Below, one piece after another: positions 34,386-43,764 of a stretch of DNA of 64,000 bases. Both the position numbers and the translations under genes were made by a program. This stretch comes from Methanocellales archaeon. Lineage in GTDB: Archaea; Halobacteriota; UBA148. A model generated the notes under the pieces. That model was given only the letters and a program-made list of their open reading frames with translations, was not told the origin of the DNA and did no database searches. The stretch spans positions 1 through 64,000 of the forward strand of contig JAQUQR010000003.1 of NCBI GenBank assembly GCA_028715985.1. Reading direction: 5' to 3'. Numbering within the stretch: the stretch's first letter is position 1; every line of letters begins with the position of its first letter.

Positions 34386-35294
34386 TCACCTCCAGAATGG
34401 CTCTCGTAGTAAAATCGCTTTTTTGAACGTTTTTATCAATTCCTCATCTGATGCGTTTTTTCGAATGAGCCCTATTAAATCAACTAGGTTATTGCTTCTG
34501 AGAAGGCAAGGCTTCAGTTTTCCGTCAGCCGTAACCCTCATTCTGGTACAATTACTACAAAAAGTGGTGTTATGCATGGGCTTGACGACCTCTACCTCAC
34601 TAATATTGCCATCGATTTCGATAAAATATTTGCGGCGATGATGCATCTCCCTTTCCTCTACTCGGACAGACCTTTCCTCTAACTCGGCCACGATTGGACC
34701 AATGTCATAGTGATATTTGTCATAGAATTCTTTGTTGAACATCTCAAGCTCGATTAGTTGCAATATCACCCTTTTTTCACTAGCAAAGCGAATCATCTCC
34801 TCGATCTCATCCTCGTTGATCCCCTTCATGATGACCATGTTTAATTTGATTGGTGTTAAATCATTGGCGATTGCAGCGTTTAGTCCGTCAACTACTTTGG
34901 ATAGGCAGTCTGTGCCGGTGATAATCTTATACTTCTCAGCATCCAGCGTGTCAAAGCTGATGTTGACTCTGCGCAGACCAGCACTCTTTAGATCTGCTGC
35001 GTATTTTTCTAACAGGATGCCATTGGTGGTCATCGATATATTCTTCATATGATTGGATGCACGCTGAACTATCTCGCAGATATCCCTCCTAACCAATGGT
35101 TCGCCGCCCGTTATCTTCAGTTGTTTGATCCCAATTTTCTTTCCGATGAAGACGATCCTCTCGATCTCAGATGGTGTCATCTCCTTTTTTGAAGGATTCT
35201 GTCCCTCTTTATGGCAGTAAAAGCAATCTAGGTTGCACCTTTGCGTAACTGATATGCGAATACCTTTGGTCTCTCTCCCAAATCTATCCTGCAT
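34386..35294 (-). CDS. moaA: GTP 3',8-cyclase MoaA
   Basis: Radical SAM enzyme for the first step of molybdopterin synthesis. The SAM-cluster motif CNLDCFYCHKEG is near the start and the substrate-side cluster is given by CSNCTRMRVTADGKLKPCLL near residue 250. ITGGEPLVR is the SAM-binding GGEP motif. I start at ATG 35294 (MQDRFGRE, the family N-terminus) instead of TTG 35306. The C-terminal double Gly of bacterial MoaA is missing, as in other archaea. It heads the moaA-moaE-moaB-moeA-mobB operon. Confidence 0.94.
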   Translation of the reverse strand: MQDRFGRETKGIRISVTQRCNLDCFYCHKEGQNPSKKEMTPSEIERIVFIGKKIGIKQLKITGGEPLVRRDICEIVQRASNHMKNISMTTNGILLEKYAADLKSAGLRRVNISFDTLDAEKYKIITGTDCLSKVVDGLNAAIANDLTPIKLNMVIMKGINEDEIEEMIRFASEKRVILQLIELEMFNKEFYDKYHYDIGPIVAELEERSVRVEEREMHHRRKYFIEIDGNISEVEVVKPMHNTTFCSNCTRMRVTADGKLKPCLLRSNNLVDLIGLIRKNASDEELIKTFKKAILLREPFWR

Positions 35295-35621
35295 GGTGAT
35301 ATGCAATGGTATGTATAATGGTTAAACTTTTCTGTTAGGCAAGCTTCAATGTTACACCCCTCGGGCTCTTTTTGTTATCGTATGCGGTGTCATTGCTAAC
35401 CTAACGGCCGGAGATCGCAGATATGGCTTTGATCTTTATTTAATTTATTTATACTATGCTGTACTGGCGTTGTAGTTGAAGCATGCAGCATGGCAAGTGA
35501 AGAACCAAGCTGGATTTTGAAAAGGAGATGCACTCCAGAAAGAGCTCGAACTTTTTGGAATGCGTAACCCGAGTGTCATAAAAAACGAAAGAATATTTTT
35601 ATCTGAAGACTTCTCGCGTAT
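35295..35621. other. intergenic region, no gene seen
   Basis: The stretch of 327 bp between moaA and the transglutaminase-like gene has only one tiny ORF (35490-35567, 25 residues, no family). The moaA promoter must lie at its left side; I see no clear TATA box. Confidence 0.4.
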
Positions 35622-37601
35622 CTAGCTAAATGACTTAGTGTTAATTAGGATGAGCCCATCTTGTCGCTGAATCTTAAGGTGAGACCCCCCCTGTAAATTA
35701 AGTATTGAGGGGCAGGTCTGGAAATAATATCTATCGTCTTTATTGGAACAATCGATATACCGGAGAGGAAATAATATCGACGGACCCGCTTTATAGTAGT
35801 ATTTACCATCCTTTTCCTCTGGTCCGTAAACTCTCCCGATTTCATCAATAAACACAAGATTGGTGTACTCATATTTCAGATACTCCCCCAAATGCCCTGA
35901 TCCTACATCCACTGTCAACCTACCGATGGTTGTGCTTAGCCAAACTCTAAACATGAGGGAGTAACCGATAAAATCGCCATTTTCGCTGATCACAGGACCA
36001 GCGGCTGATATGCGATAGGAGTAATTTTCACCTAATGTGGGAGGAAGCCAAAACTCTACCATCTCGGACTGATTTTGAGCTCTGTTTATAGCCTGAACGA
36101 ATTCTAGCATAAGGGCAGGAGCATCCCTATAATACGTGTCAAAGAGCAGGGCAAGGGAGTCGATCTCAGGTCTGCCCCAGACCTCGAACTCAGTAACATT
36201 AGATATGCCGATTACGATATTGGTTTTTACGTCAAGGTCGTATTTTTCGATTAGTTGTTTTATTGAAAGCACAGCAAACAAATCAAGTATCGGAGGTGTC
36301 TCTGCTTGTTCTAAATACATCTCCTTTCCTAGGTTTTCACTGGGAACGGTGTCGAAAATACAAAGAACCTTTGGATCTGAATTAAGCAGCGACCCCTCTA
36401 AACGCCTCCAAGAGACAATGGCATTGGGCACATCTTCAAACGGCTCGATATATTGTCTGGGAGTGTATACCAACTCGCCGTCAGGTGCTTCTACGAGAAA
36501 TCGTGGAAGATCCTCGAGGAAGACCACGAGAACGTCCTGGGTGCTAACGTCCTCCTCAATGCTCATGGTGGCGCTTAATAAGGATTCCATAATTTGTCTG
36601 CCGATCCTATTTCGCTCCACTGATGATTTTTCATTCTCCCACTGAAAAAGTAATTCTTTTGCCTGACTTACGTTTTCCTCTAAATCCCGTGCAGATCCTA
36701 TTGTATCTTGTGCCTCAGTAATCATTTGTTCGATGACACATCTATTGTATCCGAGTGTTAGGTCTAATCGGTCGTAACCGTATCCCTCGAAGGCATAGTA
36801 GGGCGGTTCAACAAACACATCGGCCATATTTGTTAAGTTAAGCTCTCTAAGGTCCGAATATGTTATGAAACCATCCTCATCATGATCTAGCAGGCCTGAG
36901 GAAGCGACATCTACCCAACTCCCCTCAACGTATGCTTGTGCCCAGGCATGATTGATTTGCTTGGACCAAACCAACCTTGCAGGTATCCCCACTGATCTGC
37001 AAAGTGTAACAATTAACTTGGACTTCTCAACACACCCACCCTCTTCATTTTCGAGTGTATTCTTGAGCGTCGGACGTTGTGTTGGAGCGTATTTTATGGC
37101 ATTTTTTTGCCACTCCTGAATTGCTTTCACGGCCTGAGTGTCGTTACTGGACATGGTCGTGATTCCCTTTGCTAAGGGGATTATATCACTTTCCAAGTAT
37201 TCAACATCCACGTGGTGAGCGAAATCACTTCGCTGACCATCTTCGATGCCTAGCCATAAAATAGCATAGAGTAGGGGCTCTCCTGAGAGGTTGCTCATTC
37301 TGGGGTTTGATTTGTAGATGTCTAATACCATCCTGATGTAATCCCTGTCCTCTACGAATGCCGAGGGTTTAAAAATCCTCTTCAATGCCCAATCCAGCTC
37401 TGGCAAATTTTTCAGTTCAAGGGTGAGTTCATCCTCCTCTATTGTTGGCGTTGTCGTTTCAGTTGACGTCAGAGTCGGAATGGGTGTTGTGGCGGGACCT
37501 GAATCTAATTTTACGCATCCTAAAGAAGATACAACTAATAAGTTCAATACTAAAGTAATAGCGATCGTTTCCTTTATCAACCCCCTTCGAATACTAGACA
37601 C
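35622..37601 (-). CDS. transglutaminase-like lipoprotein with EF-hand loop
   Basis: An exported protein with a lipobox (VVSSLGC, Cys29) and a Thr-Pro-rich stretch behind it, so it should be tethered outside the membrane. Residues about 150-235 form a transglutaminase/protease-like domain: GGCVEKSKLI (Cys190), NHAWAQAYV (His218) and WVDVAS (Asp231), a complete triad. Directly after, DHDEDGFITYSD (239-250) is a canonical EF-hand calcium loop. The remaining 400 residues have no family I recognise. Substrate and role are unknown; peptide cleavage, cross-linking or cell-surface processing are possible. Confidence 0.7.
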   Translation of the reverse strand: MSSIRRGLIKETIAITLVLNLLVVSSLGCVKLDSGPATTPIPTLTSTETTTPTIEEDELTLELKNLPELDWALKRIFKPSAFVEDRDYIRMVLDIYKSNPRMSNLSGEPLLYAILWLGIEDGQRSDFAHHVDVEYLESDIIPLAKGITTMSSNDTQAVKAIQEWQKNAIKYAPTQRPTLKNTLENEEGGCVEKSKLIVTLCRSVGIPARLVWSKQINHAWAQAYVEGSWVDVASSGLLDHDEDGFITYSDLRELNLTNMADVFVEPPYYAFEGYGYDRLDLTLGYNRCVIEQMITEAQDTIGSARDLEENVSQAKELLFQWENEKSSVERNRIGRQIMESLLSATMSIEEDVSTQDVLVVFLEDLPRFLVEAPDGELVYTPRQYIEPFEDVPNAIVSWRRLEGSLLNSDPKVLCIFDTVPSENLGKEMYLEQAETPPILDLFAVLSIKQLIEKYDLDVKTNIVIGISNVTEFEVWGRPEIDSLALLFDTYYRDAPALMLEFVQAINRAQNQSEMVEFWLPPTLGENYSYRISAAGPVISENGDFIGYSLMFRVWLSTTIGRLTVDVGSGHLGEYLKYEYTNLVFIDEIGRVYGPEEKDGKYYYKAGPSILFPLRYIDCSNKDDRYYFQTCPSILNLQGGSHLKIQRQDGLILINTKSFS

Positions 37602-38467
37602 CTATGTTGCTCCTCTATTTTTTATCGCTATCGCACTTGCTTTTCAACAAAAGACCCAACTTATGGTTTGATTTAGTCTATTGCCCCATTTCATCGCATC
37701 GATATGAATTCATTTCTTATCTTTCTTTATCCTTCCTTTGTGGAAGTTTTGATGTTAAACACTCAGATGCTAATGTTAAGTTAAATGTTTAAATTTCAAT
37801 CGTCATATCATAAATATTTTGTCCAAAAAAATAACGATAGGTCTCACAGCTTTCTGTTGCCTAAGCTTGTAGCGATTGCTTGGCTTAGTTTCGAAATTTT
37901 TGTTTCATTTCTTATTATTTTTTTGTTTGAGTTGGGAATCTAAGTGATTATATATGAGATTAGATTTTTGAAGCAAAATTGACTGAAAAGATAAATCCTG
38001 CGGAAAGAAATTCTTGCTACTTTGATTGTAATTTTAATGGTAATCCCTGTTATTGGCTTTATTGGGACTGAGGTGAGAAAATTTCCATCCCGATCACTCT
38101 GGTGACATGACCTCATCGATTATGTACCTGTAAAAATACCCTTATCAACACCAACTTCCCGACATGTGACCTTTAAAAATGAGGTTGGAAAAATAATCTA
38201 TGGGGTCTTTTGACATTTATGTTATGTAATTTAACATAGGGCAGGAGTGGTTAAGGCAACCACCATTATCCACCTCAACACGTGTATCAATCAACAGCAC
38301 AGAAACACACTTTGGGATATCATAGTGATAAATGCGATATGCCCGCAGGGTTAAAAAATTTCTTAAGTTTTCTAGACCATGCTAACCCTGCTACTGAAGT
38401 GAAGTAGGGTATCTCCAGTATTGGTTAACATGGTATTGCTTTCATTAGTAACTTTAAGTTGATTTGT
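37602..38467. other. 866-bp gap with no clear gene
   Basis: No ORF of convincing length is present on either strand. At 38001-38105 the plus strand reads RKEILATLIVILMVIPVIGF and then a short tail, which looks like a signal peptide or membrane start of a decayed gene, with CTG as the only possible initiator nearby. A TATGTTA/TAACATA inverted repeat sits at 38218-38238. Both are weak signals. Confidence 0.4.
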
Positions 38468-38791
38468 TTAGCTTGTATAGCCATACTTTTTCAAAATATC
38501 TGGCTCAGTTACTCTCTCAGCATGTCCACATGTACTACAGACCCACATCAGTACACCAGACTGGTCTTGAAGTCTCATGAAGCCGCTACATACTGGACAG
38601 TTTTTCTCTTCTGTACCCACATCAAAAAATTTTTTAGTTGCCTGCTTTGATGTTGGTGTTGATTTGGGCGTTGGTGTTGGTGTCGGAGTTGGTGTGAACT
38701 CTGGAGTTGACACACATCCAGAAAAACCCATAGTTGCTATGGCCCCTGCAAATGCGATAGACTTGAGAAACTTGCGTCTCCCCATCTTCAT
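38468..38791 (-). CDS. Tat-exported lipoprotein with zinc ribbon
   Basis: The N-terminus MKMGRRKFLKSIAFAGA is a twin-arginine signal followed by a lipobox (GFSGC), so the protein should be exported folded and lipid-anchored. A TPTP linker follows. The C-terminal 50 residues hold CPVC, 20 residues of spacing, and CSTCGHAE: a four-cysteine zinc ribbon (or rubredoxin-like iron site) resembling transcription-factor-S-type ribbons. Metal-loaded folding before export explains the Tat route. I use ATG 38791; ATG 38785 is possible. Function is unknown. Confidence 0.65.
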   Translation of the reverse strand: MKMGRRKFLKSIAFAGAIATMGFSGCVSTPEFTPTPTPTPTPKSTPTSKQATKKFFDVGTEEKNCPVCSGFMRLQDQSGVLMWVCSTCGHAERVTEPDILKKYGYTS

Positions 38792-39021
38792 GGATCTTAT
38801 TTTATGCAAACATATAATATAAAGTTTTTCGTGCCTTTTTCCAGTGCTACCTCTATATACACCATTCTAGCTGTGAAAACGAGAATAAAAAAGAATCTAT
38901 GTGAATATAAATGAGTGTTTAAAAAATATACAAGATAACTAGATGATTTCATGAACACTACTAACAGAGAACCTTTTTGGATATTGGTTTAGTTTAGTTA
39001 GGAACAATTTAATTGATACTT

Positions 39022-41331
39022 TTAAATGCTAACCATTACATTATTATCAGCCATCAAGCTGGCTATAATCGCTTGTCCCAGGGATACCCCCCCATCTCCG
39101 GTTGGTATCTTGTCTTGTCTGATGAACGTGAAGTCACTCGCTTCCACGATTTCTTTCACTCTTGTGGTTATGTGTTCGTTATATGCAACACCTCCACTGA
39201 GGCCGATCGTCCCAATGCCTCCTTTTTCAGCAGCATTTATGGCAAGTTCTGCCAGGCCGGTTGCAATGGCATCCTCTGCAGAAAATGCCAGATCTGACCT
39301 GGAATGGACATCTAAGTTTTCATAAATATCCAATACGATTTGGGTCGTATCGAGCACCACTCTATTTTCAGACCCCAGTCGTTCTGTCTTGAATCTCAAG
39401 GGTATTTCCACGCTCTTACCCTTTCTGGCCATGCTTTCCAATTTCATTGCAGGCTCTCCCTCATAGCTCCTATGGTGTGTTATGCCCAGAAGCGAGGATA
39501 TCGCATCCAGCACTCGGCCAGTGCTTGTTGTGGGTATTACATTGACATTCCGCCTTAGTTGCTCGATGACGATTCCCCCCTCTTCGTAATGTTTAAATCG
39601 CAGTTTAATCTTCGCCAATTCATCATCGCTCAAGACTTTGCTCAGGATTCCAAGAACCATGCGTGAGGGATAATATGCAGCAGCGTCTCCGCCCGGCATT
39701 GGTTGGGTTTCCAGGCTCGCACATCGCCTGAAATCATCATAACCGACTTCCAGGATTTCTCCCCCCCAGATAGTTCCGTCTGTTCCATAACCAGCTCCAT
39801 CAGCAGCGATTCCTATGATCTTTACATCTCTAGGAAGCATAGCATCAGCCATGAGTGAGACCAGATGTGCATGATGATGTTGCACCTTCATCGTTTTTTC
39901 TGCATTTTCCAAGGCATAGTGAGTTGTATTAAAGCTGGGGTGAAGGTCGCAGCCCCATATAAGGGGGTTTATTCCGGTCAATTGTTTTAGATGGTCCACG
40001 ACTTCATTGTGGTATCGCAGCGTCTCTATCTTTTTTGTATCTCCGATATACTGGGATACATATGCTTGATCCCCCCTCAAGACGGTCACTGTGTTATTTA
40101 TTTCAGGGCCGACACCCAGCGTATCTGTCTCAAAGGTAAAAGGCATGGTGATCGGCTCTGGAACATACCCCCTCGATCTCCTGATGAAACTCGTTTTATC
40201 TCCTATCACCCTAACAACGGAGTCATCGGCTCGGTTTGCTATCCTTCTGTTGTGAAGCAGGTAGTAATCTGCGATCCCATCCAATTTCTCAAAAGCCTCT
40301 GCATTGCTCGTTATCATCGGCCTCCTTGGCAGGTTTGCACTGGTCATCACACATGTCGGCTCCTCGAGAGCTCTGAATAGCAGATGATGCAGGCCTGCAT
40401 AGGGTAAAAAAACGGCGATGTTGTGTAGCCCAGGGGCGACATATTGGGAAAGATGGTACACCCCGCTCTTTTCTAAAACCACTATCGGCTTTCTGTAGCT
40501 GGTCAGAAGCTCTTCTTCGATGGGCTTCATCAAAGTGAAGTTCCTTGCAGTTTCCACATCTCTGGTCATGACCGCAAAAGGCTGCTCAAGCCTCCCAAGA
40601 TTTTTCCTTAGGCGTAGTAATGGCTCGTCATCAGTGGCTTTTGCAGCTATGTGCACTCCACCGATTCCTTTGATTGCAACTATACTTCCATCATCCAGAA
40701 GTTTTGCAGTTTTGAGGATGGCTTCGTTACTATGGTTTTCTAGGACCAGCTCTCTTTTATCATCATATAACATCATCCTCGGACCGCAATCACTGCAACA
40801 TATCGATTGTGCATGATGCCTTCTATCCCTGGGCGAGGTATACTCTTCATTGCATCTTTTACAAAGAGGAAAATCGACCATCGTCGTATTTTGCCTGTCA
40901 TAGGGCAAACAAGAGACGGTGGTATACCTGGGACCGCAGTCCATGCAAACGGTGAAGGGGTAATGATATCTGCGGTCGCTCGGATTGAACATCTCGCTGA
41001 GGCAATCATCGCAAATGTCGACATCCGGGGGGATTATTGAAGATTTGATGCTGCTGCTTTTTTTGCTCTTTTTTATCGTGAAATCCTCAAAACCCTTCTC
41101 AGGTGCATTTTCAATGACCATCTTGTCGATTTTTGAAAGGGGAGGACTCTCTGTCTTCAGGTCGTGAAGGAATTCGTCCATCTTTTCATCGTCACCTTCG
41201 ATCCAGATCTCAACGCCATTTCCGAAATTAAGTACGTACCCTCTCAATCCATGTTCATGGGCAATTCTATACACAAAAGGGCGAAATCCTACACCTTGAA
41301 CGATCCCATAAACGTGAATTTTTTTGCTCAT
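39022..41331 (-). CDS. hypF: carbamoyltransferase HypF
   Basis: Makes the thiocarboxamide from carbamoyl phosphate that becomes the cyanide ligand of NiFe hydrogenases. The domains in order are acylphosphatase (GIVQGVGFRPFVYR, 1-90), two zinc fingers (CDDC with CMDCGPRY; CKRC with CSDCGPRM, about 105-190), a YrdC-like domain (about 200-380) and a Kae1-like carbamoyltransferase domain with VQHHHAHLVS (about 475). At 769 residues the protein is full length. ATG 41331 is preferred over TTG 41340. It is divergent from hypC, so both share a 75-bp promoter region. Confidence 0.96.
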   Translation of the reverse strand: MSKKIHVYGIVQGVGFRPFVYRIAHEHGLRGYVLNFGNGVEIWIEGDDEKMDEFLHDLKTESPPLSKIDKMVIENAPEKGFEDFTIKKSKKSSSIKSSIIPPDVDICDDCLSEMFNPSDRRYHYPFTVCMDCGPRYTTVSCLPYDRQNTTMVDFPLCKRCNEEYTSPRDRRHHAQSICCSDCGPRMMLYDDKRELVLENHSNEAILKTAKLLDDGSIVAIKGIGGVHIAAKATDDEPLLRLRKNLGRLEQPFAVMTRDVETARNFTLMKPIEEELLTSYRKPIVVLEKSGVYHLSQYVAPGLHNIAVFLPYAGLHHLLFRALEEPTCVMTSANLPRRPMITSNAEAFEKLDGIADYYLLHNRRIANRADDSVVRVIGDKTSFIRRSRGYVPEPITMPFTFETDTLGVGPEINNTVTVLRGDQAYVSQYIGDTKKIETLRYHNEVVDHLKQLTGINPLIWGCDLHPSFNTTHYALENAEKTMKVQHHHAHLVSLMADAMLPRDVKIIGIAADGAGYGTDGTIWGGEILEVGYDDFRRCASLETQPMPGGDAAAYYPSRMVLGILSKVLSDDELAKIKLRFKHYEEGGIVIEQLRRNVNVIPTTSTGRVLDAISSLLGITHHRSYEGEPAMKLESMARKGKSVEIPLRFKTERLGSENRVVLDTTQIVLDIYENLDVHSRSDLAFSAEDAIATGLAELAINAAEKGGIGTIGLSGGVAYNEHITTRVKEIVEASDFTFIRQDKIPTGDGGVSLGQAIIASLMADNNVMVSI

Positions 41332-41406
41332 ATTTGTCAATAGTATTGTTTATTAACTAACTAAATAAAATAAACACTTATTCAATTAATTAATTGAGGT
41401 CATGCA

Positions 41407-41688
41407 ATGTGCCTTGCAGTTCCGGGAAAAATTGTGAAGATCGATGAGGCCCAAAAGGTCGCAATAGTTGATTTTGGGGGCCTTAAACAGGAAGTGAGGT
41501 TGGACCTTGTTGACGTAAATGAGAGCCATATAGGCCATTACGCATTAGTGCATGTCGGCTATGTCATCCAGATCATGTCACCTGAACAGGGTGAGGAGAC
41601 CCTCGGATTATTTCGTGAGTACGCCGATGCGGTGGAAAAGGATATCCTAGCTGAGCAACTTGCACTTAGGAAAAAAGGTCTTGGTTAG
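41407..41688 (+). CDS. hypC: hydrogenase maturation factor HypC
   Basis: A small chaperone that with HypD carries the Fe(CN)2CO unit. The N-terminal MCLAVPGKIVKI has the essential Cys2, and the beta-barrel body and the C-terminal helix have the usual length (93 residues). It is the first gene of the plus-strand hyp operon and has GAGGTC upstream. HypD, its partner, is not in the window. Confidence 0.96.
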   Translation: MCLAVPGKIVKIDEAQKVAIVDFGGLKQEVRLDLVDVNESHIGHYALVHVGYVIQIMSPEQGEETLGLFREYADAVEKDILAEQLALRKKGLG

Positions 41689-41700
41689 GGTAATATAAGA

Positions 41701-42078
41701 ATGCACGAGTACAGCGTAGCGATGGAAATATGTGAGGTTGTCTTGGAAACAGCTAGGAATAATGCTGCTAAAAAAGTAACTTCGATAGATATAGATTTGG
41801 GCGAGCTAACTCATATAAATCCAGACCAGCTGACCTTTTGCCTTGAAATTCTGGCCAAGGGGGGCCTGATGGAGGGTGCCAAGCTGAATATCGTGAGCAC
41901 CCCCTCAAAGATAAAATGTGATTGTGGTTATGAAGGTGTTTTGTCTACTGATAGACCTCCCATGATATCTGATTTGGCATTTAATCTGGCCTGTCCGGAA
42001 TGTGGAAATCCCGTTCCAAATATCATTTCGGGCAAAGGGATAAACGTTAGAAACATCAAAATTGAACTGGATGATTGA
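41701..42078 (+). CDS. hypA: hydrogenase nickel insertion protein HypA
   Basis: The nickel-delivery protein. MHEYSVAMEI begins with the nickel-binding MHE motif. The zinc loop is CDCGYEG and CPECGNP, three cysteines plus one in the first pair, slightly changed from the usual CxxC/CxxC. At 125 residues it is normal. It is separated by 12 bp from hypC and overlaps hypB. Confidence 0.95.
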   Translation: MHEYSVAMEICEVVLETARNNAAKKVTSIDIDLGELTHINPDQLTFCLEILAKGGLMEGAKLNIVSTPSKIKCDCGYEGVLSTDRPPMISDLAFNLACPECGNPVPNIISGKGINVRNIKIELDD

Positions 42079-42080
42079 TT

Positions 42081-42743
42081 ATGTGTGAGATCGAAGTTGA
42101 AGTGGGGCATGATGTTTTAGAGGCAAACGAAGAACTCGCCTTGCGAAATCGTCATTTATTAAATGGTTTTGGCATCATTGCTTTTAACATCATGGGCGCT
42201 ATAGGTTCTGGAAAAACGACCTTGATAGAATTGGCGATCGAGAGGCTTGGCTGCAGGTATCGCATAGGCGTGATTGCAGGGGACATAGTGGCAGACATTG
42301 ATGCAAACCGTTTTAAGCGGTATGGTGTGCCGGTCATCGCTATGAATACAGGAAAAGAGTGCCATCTGGACGCTCTTTTGGTTAAAAATGCTTTGGATCA
42401 GTTGCCCTTGGAGGATTTGGACATTTTGTTAATAGAGAACGTTGGCAACCTGATCTGTCCTGCGGACTATTCGCTCGGAGAGTCTAAAAGGGTCGTTATC
42501 GTCAGCGTCAGCGAAGGCGACGACATAGTGGAAAAACATCCGATGATATTCAGGACTTGCGACTTAGCTATCGTGAACAAGGTGGACATCTCTGAGGCTG
42601 TAGGAGCTGATGCAGATAAGATGGTCTCTGATGCCCTCAGGTTAAATCCGTCCATCAAGGTCCTGAAAACGAGCAAGAAGGTCGGAGAAAGCATCGACGG
42701 TTGGATCGAGTTCATTGAGGAGAGCGTAGATGCATACGGGTGA
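42081..42743 (+). CDS. hypB: hydrogenase maturation GTPase HypB
   Basis: The GTPase that drives nickel insertion. Walker A is NIMGAIGSGKTTLIE, followed by the metal-site CHLDA (equivalent to the Cys-His pair that binds Ni/Zn at the dimer interface), the ENVGNLICP switch region and NKVDI base recognition. There is no histidine-rich nickel-storage tail. I start at ATG 42081, giving MCEIEVEVG, rather than at TTG 42075. Its end overlaps hypE by 14 bp. Confidence 0.95.
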   Translation: MCEIEVEVGHDVLEANEELALRNRHLLNGFGIIAFNIMGAIGSGKTTLIELAIERLGCRYRIGVIAGDIVADIDANRFKRYGVPVIAMNTGKECHLDALLVKNALDQLPLEDLDILLIENVGNLICPADYSLGESKRVVIVSVSEGDDIVEKHPMIFRTCDLAIVNKVDISEAVGADADKMVSDALRLNPSIKVLKTSKKVGESIDGWIEFIEESVDAYG

Positions 42744-43764
42744 AGCAGACCTCTCTGAAAAAACCATCACCCTTGCGCATGGTGCTGGCGGGGTCCTCAT
42801 GCAGGAGTTGATATCCCAAGTCCTCAAGAACATATCGCCCCACAGTGTTGGCAGCGTTGGCTTATCTGATCTTGATGATGGTGCAACCGTTTTCATAGGT
42901 GATAGGGAGGTTGTGCTCACCACAGACAGTCACGTTATCAAGCCATTATTCTTTCCTGGCGGCGATATTGGTAAAATTGCAGTTTGTGGAACCATAAACG
43001 ATCTGGCAGTCATGGGTGCCCGTCCCATTGCTTTAACCAGTAGCATTATCGTAGAGGAGGGTTTCTCCATTGCAAAACTGGAACGGATCGTCCGGTCCAT
43101 GAATGAAATTGCCAATGAGGCAGATGTAGCGATCATCACCGGCGACACCAAGGTCATGGAAAAGGGTGCACTGGACAATTTGGTACTCAACACCTCTGGT
43201 ATCGGGGTTGCCAATGAAGTAATACGTGACTCCGGTCTAAATGTTGGCGATAAGGTTATCGTCACGGGAACGATCGGTGACCATGGCATATCGCTCTTAG
43301 CGTTCAGAGAAGGATTCTCCTTTGAGACTGAGTTGGAGTCCGATGCAGCGCCCTTGTGGGGCACGATCAAGGCAGCATTGGATGTTGGAGGAGTCACTGC
43401 GATGAAAGATCCCACAAGGGGTGGGTTAGCTTCTGCTTTAAATGAGATGGCAAAGAAAAGCTGCGTTGGGATATTAATTAGGGAGGATCAGATTCCCTTT
43501 AGAGATGCAGTTCGGGCAGCATCAGAGATGCTTGGCATTGATCCTTTAGAGGTGGCGAATGAAGGCAAAGCCATAATCGGTGTGAAGCCCGATAATGCCG
43601 ATCTCGTTCTAGAAGCCATCCAAAAGACAAAATATGGTCGAGAAGCGAGAATAATAGGGGAAGTCACCGAAGAGCACAAGAAAAAGGTAGTATTGGAAAC
43701 AGGACTTGGTGGAAAGAGATACGTTGAAACGCCTCTGGGGGAACCAATTCCAAGGGTCTGCTAG
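42730..43764 (+). CDS. hypE: hydrogenase maturation protein HypE
   Basis: Dehydrates the carbamoyl thiocarboxamide on its C-terminal cysteine to thiocyanate. ITLAHGAGGVLMQELI is the N-terminal pattern; GDTKVMEKG and DPTRGGLASALNEMA belong to the PurM-like ATP-binding fold. The protein ends PRVC, with the catalytic Cys as last residue. At 344 residues the length is normal. The next gene starts directly after its stop codon. Confidence 0.96.
   Translation: MHTGEADLSEKTITLAHGAGGVLMQELISQVLKNISPHSVGSVGLSDLDDGATVFIGDREVVLTTDSHVIKPLFFPGGDIGKIAVCGTINDLAVMGARPIALTSSIIVEEGFSIAKLERIVRSMNEIANEADVAIITGDTKVMEKGALDNLVLNTSGIGVANEVIRDSGLNVGDKVIVTGTIGDHGISLLAFREGFSFETELESDAAPLWGTIKAALDVGGVTAMKDPTRGGLASALNEMAKKSCVGILIREDQIPFRDAVRAASEMLGIDPLEVANEGKAIIGVKPDNADLVLEAIQKTKYGREARIIGEVTEEHKKKVVLETGLGGKRYVETPLGEPIPRVC

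Noticed and set aside
38001-38105. Short ORF with a hydrophobic start as a small membrane protein
   Set aside because: It lacks an ATG/GTG/TTG start, and only a CTG could begin it; it is kept as a possible remnant in the gap note.
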